The notes under the pieces were generated by a model. The model was not told where the DNA came from. It saw only the letters and a program-made list of their open reading frames with translations, and did not search any database. DNA of 5,547 nt from Acidobacteriota bacterium (GTDB lineage Bacteria > Acidobacteriota > Aminicenantia > UBA2199), in the NCBI GenBank assembly GCA_021817755.1, contig JAKAGC010000321.1, positions 1 to 5,547 of the forward strand, written 5' to 3'. Below are positions 1 to 5,547 of the stretch, piece by piece (the stretch's first letter is position 1; the number at the start of each line of letters is the position of its first letter). The position numbers and the translations under genes were made by a program.

Positions 1-995
1 TCCGGTGTCCAATCCGTAATTATGCTATCTTCACCCTTTCCAATCACTTCTACTCCCATCCCCAACAGGCGTTCTTCGATGAATCTATCCCCATCTTCTA
101 TAATAAAAAGTTTTCCTTTAACCCCTCCTGCGAATTCTTTTATCCGTTTTATAGGTAATGGATTAGAGATTCCCAGGGAGAGTATAGACGGATTTTGATT
201 TAATGAAGCCAGAGCTTCCTTTACGATTATTTCTGCTTCTCCGTTAACGATGATTCCGTATTCATCCGTTCCAATAGTGTGTGAAACCAGATGTGAAGAT
301 TCCCCCCATTCCCGTATTGCAGGAATTCGGTTTTTAGAAATTGAATTATAATTCGCTCTAGCAATACCCGGCATTGTCATCCAGGCATTTATATTAGCAG
401 GAAGTGGGCGTGGTTCTATTTTCCGAGGCTCTCCAGTAACCACAAGACCTTCTGAGTGGCAAAGAATTCCCGAAGCCAGAACAACTACAGGAGTTTTGAA
501 TTCGCGGCTCATATCTGCCGCAATTTTCGCAATGTCATACATTTCCTGGTGGTTTCTTGGTTCCAATATTGGAAGACGGCAGGACGCAAAAAAATATCTG
601 GGATCAATCACATGCTGAGTACTTGACGGTACATAATCCGAAGCAGCATAAATTACAATTGCTCCTGCTTCCCCCGTATAAAACGCCCCTGTCGATATCG
701 CATCTCCCGCCTGAAAAACTCCCGGTAGTTTCATTGTAACCACTGTATCGAAACCCGCTATCGCGTGCCCGATTGCCACTCCCATTGCCACCGCTTCATT
801 CACCGACCAACCCACTTTCATCCGATCTTGAACAAGTGCCAACGATTTATCGATAACCTCCGTACTCGGGGTTCCAGGGTAACCATCAGCTGCATGGTAG
901 CCCCCATGAACAACTCCAAGAGCAAAAGCTTCATTTCCTTGTAATATAAATTTACTCCCCGCAGGGCAGTCGATGATTTGTTTAAAATTTGCCAT
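1..995 (-). CDS. IorA-like 2-oxoacid:ferredoxin oxidoreductase, N-terminal part (paralogue of the adjacent iorA), cut by the window edge
   Basis: An open frame runs from an ATG at 995 to the left edge without a stop, giving 331 complete codons; the C-terminus lies outside. The start is supported by GGAGG at 1002-1006, six bases upstream. The product aligns by eye with the first half of the neighbouring IorA. Shared features are GYPGTPSTE (38-46, AYPGTPSTE in IorA), WSVNE (63-67, holding the Glu expected to activate thiamine pyrophosphate), PILEPRNHQEMYD (142-154) and a later segment with FIIEDGDRFIEE (297-308) that matches VLEEGMPVVEE in IorA. It therefore covers the pyrimidine-binding domain and the following domain; the pyrophosphate-binding half would lie beyond the edge, in this or a separate protein. 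The SSQDEQDSR stretch of IorA is replaced here by SSTQHVIDPR (124-133), and MKHVGLN by MKLPGVF, so substrate or partner may differ. Family membership is fairly sure; the substrate is unknown. Confidence 0.85.
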   Translation of the reverse strand, partial: MANFKQIIDCPAGSKFILQGNEAFALGVVHGGYHAADGYPGTPSTEVIDKSLALVQDRMKVGWSVNEAVAMGVAIGHAIAGFDTVVTMKLPGVFQAGDAISTGAFYTGEAGAIVIYAASDYVPSSTQHVIDPRYFFASCRLPILEPRNHQEMYDIAKIAADMSREFKTPVVVLASGILCHSEGLVVTGEPRKIEPRPLPANINAWMTMPGIARANYNSISKNRIPAIREWGESSHLVSHTIGTDEYGIIVNGEAEIIVKEALASLNQNPSILSLGISNPLPIKRIKEFAGGVKGKLFIIEDGDRFIEERLLGMGVEVIGKGEDSIITDWTP

Positions 996-1001
996 TTAAA
1001 G

Positions 1002-1006
1002 CCTCC
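1002..1006 (-). promoter_or_regulatory. Ribosome binding site of the IorA-like paralogue
   Basis: GGAGG on the minus strand, six bases before the ATG at 995. It fixes the start of this edge-truncated gene. Confidence 0.8.
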
Positions 1007-1262
1007 GTTGTCTTAATAATCAACTCAAAAAAAATCAAAATTATTCGAATTTAGGTAACTATTGTAATGTAAAGGTGAGAATTTGGGGGCAGTGTTTAAA
1101 ATGGTGGGATGATGACCAGGTCTGTAATATCAGTAAATAGTAAGTACAGATCCACGAATCGGTTTATTTTCAATTTCATTTAAATATCATATCAATAAAA
1201 AAAAATCCAGTCAATACCATCCAATTGATTCAAGTAAAAAAAGTCCTATTAATAAGTTTTTC

Positions 1263-1300
1263 GGGGGGATATGGGGGGCCGTTTTTCACCCCCCCCCCCC
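1263..1300 (-). repeat. G/C homopolymer block with hairpin potential just after iorB
   Basis: On the plus strand there are G6 (1263-1268), G6 (1273-1278) and C12 (1289-1300). Read as iorB transcript, the G12 comes nine bases after the stop codon and can pair with either C6 run, closing a loop of about ten bases. No U tract follows directly, so it is not a classical intrinsic terminator, although it could still slow or end transcription. Such a run is prone to slippage and to sequencing or assembly error. Confidence 0.5.
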
Positions 1301-1309
1301 AATATTCTA

Positions 1310-1891
1310 TTATCTATGTTCCAATGCGTATTTTCTTCCTTCTTCAAGAGCCATCAAGTTCTTATTCACAATGTCTTCACCTTTCCGGTTAAAGATAAAG
1401 CGGACACCCTCTTTCATTTTTTCAAAAGGGATATCGATAAAAACTGAAGCTGCTCCTGCAATAACCATATTTACCCCTCTTGCATTTCCTGTATTTTTTG
1501 CGATTCCATCCCCATCAAAGGATATATGGTGCGGTTGTTTCTCTACTTCTGCCAGAATCGATTCGATCGCCGGATAATTCGGTATATTGATAAAGGGATT
1601 TTTATTTGTAATAATCCATCCCTCTTTAGAGAGGAAAGGTAGGTAGCGAAGCGATTCCATCGGTTCAGCAGAAATAATTAAATCTGCACGCCCCTCCGGT
1701 ACAAGGTCCGAATAGATTTCTTTATCTGAAATACGCAGATGAGATAGAACCGCGCCTCCACGTTGAGACATTCCGTGCACTTCTGCTTGTTTCAGAAAGA
1801 GGCCCGAATCCACAGCAGCGTATCCGATAACCGTCGCGATCGAGAGAATTCCCTGTCCACCCACCCCAGCAAGTACAATATTACATTTCAT
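1310..1891 (-). CDS. iorB: Indolepyruvate ferredoxin oxidoreductase, beta (gamma-type) subunit IorB
   Basis: This 193-residue protein is the small subunit of the IorAB complex, which converts aryl pyruvates such as indolepyruvate plus CoA to acyl-CoA, CO2 and reduced ferredoxin in the cytoplasm. It shows the family pattern: a glycine-rich GVGGQG loop (9-14) near the N-terminus, then QAEVHGMSQRGG (35-46), and a late NARGVNMVIAGA segment (136-147). Length is as usual for IorB (about 190-200). An in-frame start at 1966 would add 25 basic residues and overlap iorA. The ATG at 1891 is preferred because AGGAG at 1899-1903 stands seven bases upstream and the protein then begins directly at the family's N-terminal beta strand. 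It lies 13 bases downstream of the iorA stop, so the two genes are almost certainly cotranscribed and their products made together. Confidence 0.93.
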   Translation of the reverse strand: MKCNIVLAGVGGQGILSIATVIGYAAVDSGLFLKQAEVHGMSQRGGAVLSHLRISDKEIYSDLVPEGRADLIISAEPMESLRYLPFLSKEGWIITNKNPFINIPNYPAIESILAEVEKQPHHISFDGDGIAKNTGNARGVNMVIAGAASVFIDIPFEKMKEGVRFIFNRKGEDIVNKNLMALEEGRKYALEHR

Positions 1892-1898
1892 CTTCTGT

Positions 1899-1903
1899 CT
1901 CCT
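1899..1903 (-). promoter_or_regulatory. Ribosome binding site of iorB
   Basis: AGGAG on the minus strand lies within the 13-base iorA-iorB gap, seven bases before the ATG at 1891. It selects this start over the longer in-frame one at 1966. Confidence 0.85.
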
Positions 1904-1904
1904 A

Positions 1905-3524
1905 TTATTCGTTCGATTTTTCTTTGTCCTTACTCGCGTGTAGCTTGTAAGTCTGGACACATTCACGAGTCGGAACGATCACTGAAGGACCATTGTAGGC
2001 GATTTCTTTTTTGATGATTTCCACGAATTCGTTATGATTTTTAGGCAGTGGGTTGATGATGTGGAAATGTTCTTTTTCCACTCCCAATCCCAGGCAGATA
2101 TCCTGGATTCGTCCCAAAGCATGAGAATCCTGACCTCCTGTCATACCCGTTGTTGAATTATCCACGATAAAAACAACAATATTCGTCTTTTCGATCACCA
2201 CATCAAGTAAACCCGTCATTCCGCTATGAGTAAATGTCGAATCCCCGATTACGCAGCATGATGGAAATAATCCTGCATCCGCAGCTCCCTTCGCCATTGT
2301 AATTGAAGCCCCCATGTCCACACAACTGTTGATCGATTCAAATGGAGGTAACGCTCCCAGTGTATAGCATCCGATATCCGAGAAAATGTGACCATCCCCA
2401 TATACCGATTTAATAGCTTCATTAATTGCTTTATAAGTATCGATATGCGGGCATCCTTTGCATAGTGACGGAGGACGCTGTGCAAGCATTGATGGAGCCG
2501 CATTACCCGTTAAATCTTCCATCCCCATTCCCATACGCACAATATTGGGGCTTAATTCACCATCTCTCGGTATTTCACCGCTCATCCGCCCTTTCATTTT
2601 ACCCGTACGGTTCAGCATTCCTCTTAATAGTTCTTCAACTACAGGCATACCCTCTTCAAGTACTAAAATTTCATTGCATTCGTCCACCATTTTCGCAATT
2701 TGAGGAACAGTAGGTGGATATTGGCTGATTTTCAAAACAGGATAAGGGCAACCCGTATCCTGGAAATTTTCCATCAGGTAATTGTAACCCAAACCACAGG
2801 CAATGATACCAAGGCTCTTATCTTTGCCCTCCATATATTTATTAAAGGGAGAGTTAATAGATTCTTCCAAAAATTTGTTTTGCAGTTCCAGAAGGTGTTT
2901 ATAGCTTTTACGTGCAATAGCTGGAAGCAGTACATATTGCCGTTTGTTTTCCGGGAGTTTCATCTTATTTTGTTCGATTTTTTTTCTTGGAACTACACCC
3001 CCGCGGCTGTGGGCCAAACGCGTTGTGATTCGAATCATCACCGGGATTTTATATTTTTCAGAAAGATCGAAACCATAAAAAGCCATATCATACGCTTCTT
3101 GAACATTGCAGGGTTCCAGGATAGGTATCATGGCAAATTTTCCGAAGAATCTGGAGTCCTGTTCATCCTGTGAGGAGTGCATCGATGGATCATCTGCTGA
3201 TACAATAATTAATCCTCCATTCGCACCAGTCAAAGCCGAATTGATAAACGGGTCAGCCGCCACATTCAATCCCACATGTTTCATTGATGCAATTGCACGT
3301 TTTCCTGCGTAAGACATACCCAGGGCTGCTTCTACCGCGGTTTTTTCATTTGCGGACCATCTCCTATGGATGTTTTTTTCTGCGGCTTCTTTTGAATGCT
3401 GCGCATATTCCATAATTTCCGTAGAAGGAGTACCCGGGTAAGCGTAAAAACCGGATACGCCCGCGTCGATAGCTCCTTGCGCAATCGCTTCGTCGCCTAA
3501 TAATAACATCTTTTTGGTATCCAA
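1905..3524 (-). CDS. iorA: Indolepyruvate ferredoxin oxidoreductase, alpha subunit IorA (short form without C-terminal ferredoxin domain)
   Basis: This 539-residue protein is the large, thiamine pyrophosphate-binding subunit of IorAB. The N-terminal domain has AYPGTPSTE (28-36), SANE (57-60, with the expected cofactor-activating Glu), MKHVGLN (81-87) and HSSQDEQDSR (116-125), all typical of IorA. The C-terminal catalytic domain has CKGCPH (355-360), SDIGCYTLG (382-390) and the pyrophosphate/Mg site GDSTF (427-431) through DNSTTGMTGGQ (455-465). Many IorA proteins run to about 600 residues or more and end in a domain with two [4Fe-4S] cysteine clusters. This one stops soon after PTREC (518-522) with a charged tail and no such clusters, so electrons must leave by another route or partner. 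The start is TTG, chosen because AGGAGG stands five bases upstream; the first ATG (codon 6, 3509) would lie too far from it. Translation is probably coupled to iorB. Aryl 2-oxoacids are the likely substrates, by family only. Confidence 0.93.
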   Translation of the reverse strand: MDTKKMLLLGDEAIAQGAIDAGVSGFYAYPGTPSTEIMEYAQHSKEAAEKNIHRRWSANEKTAVEAALGMSYAGKRAIASMKHVGLNVAADPFINSALTGANGGLIIVSADDPSMHSSQDEQDSRFFGKFAMIPILEPCNVQEAYDMAFYGFDLSEKYKIPVMIRITTRLAHSRGGVVPRKKIEQNKMKLPENKRQYVLLPAIARKSYKHLLELQNKFLEESINSPFNKYMEGKDKSLGIIACGLGYNYLMENFQDTGCPYPVLKISQYPPTVPQIAKMVDECNEILVLEEGMPVVEELLRGMLNRTGKMKGRMSGEIPRDGELSPNIVRMGMGMEDLTGNAAPSMLAQRPPSLCKGCPHIDTYKAINEAIKSVYGDGHIFSDIGCYTLGALPPFESINSCVDMGASITMAKGAADAGLFPSCCVIGDSTFTHSGMTGLLDVVIEKTNIVVFIVDNSTTGMTGGQDSHALGRIQDICLGLGVEKEHFHIINPLPKNHNEFVEIIKKEIAYNGPSVIVPTRECVQTYKLHASKDKEKSNE

Positions 3525-3529
3525 ATTGA

Positions 3530-3535
3530 CCTCCT
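3530..3535 (-). promoter_or_regulatory. Ribosome binding site that decides the TTG start of iorA
   Basis: AGGAGG on the minus strand is a full match to the core Shine-Dalgarno sequence and lies five bases before TTG at 3524. The first in-frame ATG (3509) is 20 bases away, outside the usual range. Confidence 0.85.
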
Positions 3536-3582
3536 CTTCTTCGTTTTTTTCGCAGTATCAACCATTACCGGCTTAATCCCGG

Positions 3583-3588
3583 GGAGGT
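3583..3588 (-). promoter_or_regulatory. Possible anti-Shine-Dalgarno element in the iorA leader
   Basis: The predicted iorA leader contains ACCTCC, which can pair perfectly over six bases with GGAGGT of the iorA ribosome binding site (minus strand, 3534-3529) across a loop of about 48 bases. Pairing would hide the site. Six bases can match by chance, so this is only a suggestion. Confidence 0.25.
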
Positions 3589-3663
3589 ATAAATATAGAA
3601 CCGGTGAACAGCGATACGATTAAATTTTTTTTCGGACTTTTTATAAAAAAAATACTAAACCCA

Positions 3664-3692
3664 ATTGTAGTAAAAAATTCGTCATATTGCAA
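3664..3692 (-). promoter_or_regulatory. Sigma70-type promoter for iorAB
   Basis: On the minus strand TTGCAA (3692-3687) and TACAAT (3669-3664) are separated by exactly 17 bases. Transcription would begin near 3657, leaving a leader of about 130 bases before the TTG start. The site lies in the divergent region shared with acyP. Confidence 0.6.
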
Positions 3693-3744
3693 GAAAAAAA
3701 TCTCCGAAAATGATTTTTCTCTTTTTTTTTCTATCTCAATTCGA

Positions 3745-3750
3745 TATAAT
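3745..3750 (+). promoter_or_regulatory. Candidate -10 element for acyP
   Basis: A perfect TATAAT ends seven bases before the acyP ATG. A start of transcription at the usual distance would fall at about 3757-3758, on or next to the start codon. No good -35 is seen (the place is a T tract) and the extended -10 TG is absent (CGA instead), so promoter strength is uncertain. Confidence 0.45.
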
Positions 3751-3757
3751 CTATTTT

Positions 3758-4030
3758 ATGAAAACCTATCATTTTGTTGTTTCAGGACGTGTCCAGGGTG
3801 TCGCTTTTCGATACTATACCGTTAAGAATGCAGTCAACAATCGAATAAGAGGTACTGTCCAAAATCTCGGTAATGGTGATGTCGAAGTATATGCCCAGGG
3901 CGATGATGAAAGTATAAAACGTTTTGAAAATTTCCTTCGTTCAGGCCCTCCTTCCGCAAGAGTAGAATACCTTTTAAAGGAAGAAATCAATACCTCTGAA
4001 CTATTTCAGGGATTTGAAATAATTTATTAA
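3758..4030 (+). CDS. acyP: Acylphosphatase
   Basis: This 90-residue cytoplasmic enzyme hydrolyses acyl phosphates such as acetyl phosphate, carbamoyl phosphate or 1,3-bisphosphoglycerate to the acid and phosphate. The signature SGRVQGVAFR (9-18) supplies the phosphate-binding loop and the catalytic Arg18. RGTVQNLGNGDVEVYAQG follows from residue 31, with the catalytic Asn36. The length is normal for a single acylphosphatase domain. An upstream ATG at 3710 would add 16 hydrophobic, phenylalanine-rich residues; the ATG at 3758 is preferred because the protein then begins directly at the family's first beta strand. There is no Shine-Dalgarno sequence before it and a TATAAT lies only seven bases upstream, so the mRNA may be leaderless. 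It diverges from iorA. A link to the downstream carbamate kinase through carbamoyl phosphate is possible but not shown. Confidence 0.93.
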   Translation: MKTYHFVVSGRVQGVAFRYYTVKNAVNNRIRGTVQNLGNGDVEVYAQGDDESIKRFENFLRSGPPSARVEYLLKEEINTSELFQGFEIIY

Positions 4031-4047
4031 TTTTTTTTAAAAAAATG

Positions 4048-4076
4048 TTGACACTTATTTGAATCTATGATATAAA
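4048..4076 (+). promoter_or_regulatory. Strong sigma70-type promoter for the FmdB-type gene
   Basis: Consensus TTGACA (4048-4053) and TATAAA (4071-4076) are 17 bases apart. Transcription would start near 4083, giving a leader of about 20 bases. The small gene is therefore probably expressed on its own as well as by any read-through from acyP. Confidence 0.8.
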
Positions 4077-4102
4077 TATTAGTGCAGTAACGGAGTAACA
4101 AG

Positions 4103-4375
4103 ATGCCTATTTATGAATATAAATGTGATGCATGTAACAAAACTTTTGAGGTGCTTCAAAAGATTAACGAGGAGCCTCTCCATTCTTGTCTTTACTGCAA
4201 CGGTCATGTAGAAAAACTGGTTTCCGCTTCTTCCTTCCAATTTAAAGGAAGCGGATGGTATGTCTCTGACTACAAAAACAAAAACAATAATTCAAGCAGC
4301 AAAACGTATTCGTCTGGCAGTACTAACAATATTAACACAAACTCAGGAAAAGACGAAAATGCTACAATTAAATAG
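4103..4375 (+). CDS. FmdB-family zinc-ribbon protein
   Basis: A 90-residue protein opening with MPIYEYKC, the hallmark of the FmdB putative regulatory family. Two cysteine pairs, C8-x2-C11 and C29-x2-C32, would hold one zinc ion. The next block, [22 protein letters not shown] (36-57), is also characteristic. From about residue 58 on, the tail is low-complexity, rich in Asn, Ser, Thr and Lys, and probably disordered; such variable tails are common in the family. GGAG at 4092-4095 stands seven bases before the ATG. The family is named after a gene beside formamidase in Methylophilus that was proposed to be regulatory, but the molecular role is not settled and nothing here shows a target. The gene has its own promoter and is followed by a terminator-like hairpin, so it looks monocistronic. 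Confidence 0.9.
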   Translation: MPIYEYKCDACNKTFEVLQKINEEPLHSCLYCNGHVEKLVSASSFQFKGSGWYVSDYKNKNNNSSSKTYSSGSTNNINTNSGKDENATIK

Positions 4376-4430
4376 CCTTTCCATCTCTCCCCCCTTAATA
4401 TAAATACATATCTCCCACCTTTACCGTACA

Positions 4431-4463
4431 GGTCCCCCGCTACATGGGGGACCCCTGCCTTTT
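4431..4463 (+). terminator. Terminator-like hairpin after the FmdB-type gene
   Basis: GGTCCCCC (4431-4438) and GGGGGACC (4446-4453) form a perfect 8-bp GC-rich stem with a 7-base loop, extendable by CA/TG past a two-base bulge. A short T4 run begins at 4460, six bases past the stem. The weak U tract keeps this below a textbook terminator, but it lies 56 bases after the stop and before the next promoter, where one is expected. Confidence 0.6.
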
Positions 4464-4580
4464 ATAACGGATTTTTCCCCCTCTTTCAATATCTTCTATT
4501 CATCTTAATATTTAAACTTTTTCTTATTACTTTTTCTTTCTTAAATTCCATAAATGTTTTTCTCTCAAAAGGCAAAAATT

Positions 4581-4600
4581 TTGGAAGTATGAATTTCCAA
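4581..4600. repeat. Inverted repeat 1 upstream of the arcC promoter
   Basis: TTGGAA and TTCCAA form a perfect 6-bp inverted repeat around an 8-base centre. It lies three bases before a second, longer inverted repeat and may be an operator half of a tandem site. No regulator is recognised. Confidence 0.4.
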
Positions 4601-4603
4601 TAT

Positions 4604-4626
4604 CCTTATATATTAACAATATAAGG
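4604..4626. repeat. Inverted repeat 2 upstream of the arcC promoter
   Basis: CCTTATAT (4604-4611) and ATATAAGG (4619-4626) form a perfect 8-bp inverted repeat with a 7-base centre, ending 20 bases before the -35 element. No T run follows, so a terminator is unlikely and an operator or activator site is more plausible. It does not look like a standard arginine-repressor box. Confidence 0.45.
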
Positions 4627-4646
4627 GGAAACTAAGCCCATAGCTC

Positions 4647-4674
4647 TTGAATATTTTTTATTTTTTGATATAAT
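4647..4674 (+). promoter_or_regulatory. Sigma70-type promoter for arcC
   Basis: TTGAAT (4647-4652) and a perfect TATAAT (4669-4674) are separated by 16 bases. Transcription would begin near 4681, giving a leader of about 35 bases. Confidence 0.65.
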
Positions 4675-4701
4675 AGCATTTTTTTCTAAAATTCAAAGTA
4701 G

Positions 4702-4707
4702 AAGGAG
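4702..4707 (+). promoter_or_regulatory. Ribosome binding site of arcC
   Basis: AAGGAG lies seven bases before the ATG at 4715 and fixes the start of this gene, whose end lies outside the window. Confidence 0.85.
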
Positions 4708-4714
4708 ATTTACC

Positions 4715-5547
4715 ATGCAGCGAAACAAGACCGCAGTCATTGCTATCGGAGGAAACTTTTTATCTGATGGAAGAAGTACCACCGAAGAACAACTTGCACG
4801 AGCATATAAAGCCGCTGAATTAATCAGGGTAATGGTAGTAAAAGGATTTAAAGTAGTAGTCGTTCATGGAAATGGACCCCAGGTAGGTATGTCATATTTA
4901 AGACAATTGGAAGGACAGAAAGTTGGAATTCCTCCTGTGAACCTCGCCTTGTGCAATGCACTCACCCAGGCAGAAATCGGTACACTTTTGGAATTGGCTA
5001 TTGTGAATACCGTTAATCGTGAAAAACCCGATTTCGATATTCTTACTCTCGTTAGCCAGGTCGAAGTCAAAGGCGATGACCCCGCATTTCATAATCCCAC
5101 CAAACCAATCGGCCCATTTATGACAAAAGAAGAAGCCGATAAAATGAAAGAATTATTTCCCGATTGGGTCATTATCGAAGACAGTGGCAGAGGTTACCGT
5201 CGAGTTGTTCCTTCTCCTGTTCCTGTAAAAGTTTTTTCTTCCGGAGGTATTTCCGATACTTTTAAAACGGCAGATGTCATTATTTCCGGTGGTGGGGGAG
5301 GGATCCCCGTTGTCCGAAACCCCCAAGATAATACATTTCATCTCGTTGATAGTGTTATCGATAAAGATCGTACCGCTTTCCTTATTGCTCAAGAAGTTAA
5401 AGCCTCTCATTTTATTCTGCTCACCAATGTTCCCCATGTTAGTATCAATTTCGGAAAACCCAACCAGCAAGCTCTTTTTGATATTACTGTCGATGAAGTC
5501 AAGAAGTATAGAGATGAAGGACACTTTCCTCCCGGTTCCATGGGACC
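4715..5547 (+). CDS. arcC: Carbamate kinase, cut by the window edge
   Basis: The frame opens at ATG 4715 and reaches the right edge without a stop, giving 277 full codons of an expected 310 or so. The enzyme transfers phosphate between carbamoyl phosphate and ADP, yielding ATP, usually as the last step of arginine (ADI), agmatine, creatinine or allantoin/purine breakdown. Amino-acid-kinase family motifs are all present: IGGN (11-14), HGNGPQVG (51-58), DDPAFHNPTKPIGPF (121-135), RRVVPSP (162-168), GGGGGIPV (192-199), VIDKD (214-218), NFGKP (245-249) and EGHFPPGSMGP at the edge. Some positions differ from common ArcC sequences: V50 replaces the usual Thr before HGNG, and LTQAEIGTLLE (83-93) differs from the more usual SQGxIGY type. 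A catabolic paralogue other than ADI-pathway ArcC is thus possible. No arginine deiminase or carbamoyltransferase gene lies upstream; partners may follow outside the window. It has its own promoter. Confidence 0.93.
   Translation, partial: MQRNKTAVIAIGGNFLSDGRSTTEEQLARAYKAAELIRVMVVKGFKVVVVHGNGPQVGMSYLRQLEGQKVGIPPVNLALCNALTQAEIGTLLELAIVNTVNREKPDFDILTLVSQVEVKGDDPAFHNPTKPIGPFMTKEEADKMKELFPDWVIIEDSGRGYRRVVPSPVPVKVFSSGGISDTFKTADVIISGGGGGIPVVRNPQDNTFHLVDSVIDKDRTAFLIAQEVKASHFILLTNVPHVSINFGKPNQQALFDITVDEVKKYRDEGHFPPGSMG

Larger units (their letters stand above)
996..1309. other. Intergenic gap between iorB and the IorA-like paralogue
   Basis: This 314-base gap has no convincing gene. It is AT-rich apart from the G/C homopolymer block at 1263-1300. 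On the minus strand a T7 run lies at 1242-1236, about 20 bases past the G/C block. I looked for a minus-strand promoter for the downstream gene and found only weak matches, for example TTACAA at 1067-1062 with TAATTT at 1043-1038 and an 18-base spacer. The downstream gene may have its own promoter here or be transcribed through from iorAB; the sequence does not decide. Confidence 0.6.
4376..4714. other. Intergenic region between the FmdB-type gene and arcC
   Basis: This 339-base stretch has no supported gene. In order it holds the terminator-like hairpin (4431-4463), a pyrimidine-rich stretch without visible signals (about 4471-4565), two adjacent inverted repeats (4581-4600 and 4604-4626), the arcC promoter (4647-4674) and the arcC ribosome binding site (4702-4707). 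Confidence 0.7.

Noticed and set aside
557..739. Plus-strand open frame of 60 codons
   Set aside because: It is antisense to the IorA-like gene, begins at TTG without a ribosome binding site and shows no domain.
1892..1966. Longer iorB start adding 25 residues
   Set aside because: It would overlap iorA, adds a basic stretch unlike the family, and the ATG at 1891 has a well-placed AGGAG.
1371..2014. Plus-strand open frames 1371-1577 and 1763-2014
   Set aside because: Both are antisense to iorB and the iorA end and have no recognisable features.
2426..3312. Several plus-strand open frames (2426-2713, 2458-2703, 2700-3173, 3106-3312)
   Set aside because: They lie antisense within iorA, have no family features, and iorA is a well-supported gene across the whole interval.
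3604..3825. Plus-strand open frame of 73 codons overlapping the acyP start
   Set aside because: It crosses the divergent promoter region and runs into acyP in another frame. Its composition is driven by A/T tracts.
4031..4045. T8A7 tract after acyP as a terminator
   Set aside because: There is no loop and no GC stem, and the tract directly precedes the next promoter. It more likely acts as an upstream A/T element or has no function.
4864..5524. Minus-strand open frames, including one of 123 codons at 5153-5524
   Set aside because: They are the antisense of the carbamate kinase gene, whose motifs cover the whole stretch.
1..5547. tRNA, rRNA, CRISPR array, insertion sequence or phage genes
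   Set aside because: No cloverleaf-like stems, regular direct repeats, transposase motifs or terminal repeats were seen on either strand.

Overview
The window holds six protein genes: three on the minus strand on the left and three on the plus strand on the right. Base composition is moderately AT-rich, about 40% GC by eye. Intergenic DNA is full of A/T and pyrimidine tracts, Shine-Dalgarno sites are strong, and sigma70-type promoters are recognisable. The gene content (ferredoxin-linked 2-oxoacid oxidoreductases and a carbamate kinase) points to an anaerobic bacterium living at least partly on amino acids. The sequence alone does not settle the phylum.

Left block, read right to left on the minus strand: iorA (3524-1905) and iorB (1891-1310) lie 13 bases apart, each with its own clear ribosome binding site. 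They encode the two subunits of an indolepyruvate-type (aryl 2-oxoacid) ferredoxin oxidoreductase. After a 314-base gap containing a 12-C homopolymer comes a second gene (995 to the left edge, incomplete). Its product resembles the N-terminal half of IorA but has diverged at motifs that are well kept in the neighbouring IorA. iorA is preceded by a good minus-strand promoter and a leader of roughly 130 bases, and it starts at TTG.

Right block, plus strand: acyP (acylphosphatase, 3758-4030) is followed by a small FmdB-type zinc-ribbon protein (4103-4375) with its own near-consensus promoter. A hairpin follows that probably ends transcription, then two adjacent inverted repeats, a promoter, and a carbamate kinase gene (arcC, 4715 to the right edge, incomplete).

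Functional reading: IorAB would oxidatively decarboxylate aryl pyruvates made by transaminating aromatic amino acids, giving an acyl-CoA and reduced ferredoxin. Carbamate kinase would make ATP from carbamoyl phosphate, and acylphosphatase hydrolyses acyl phosphates. The genes fit fermentative amino-acid metabolism, but the right block is not visibly one operon. I found no clearly new multi-gene system. The points most worth a second look are the divergent IorA paralogue, the short IorA without a C-terminal ferredoxin domain, the possible leaderless start of acyP, and the paired inverted repeats before arcC.
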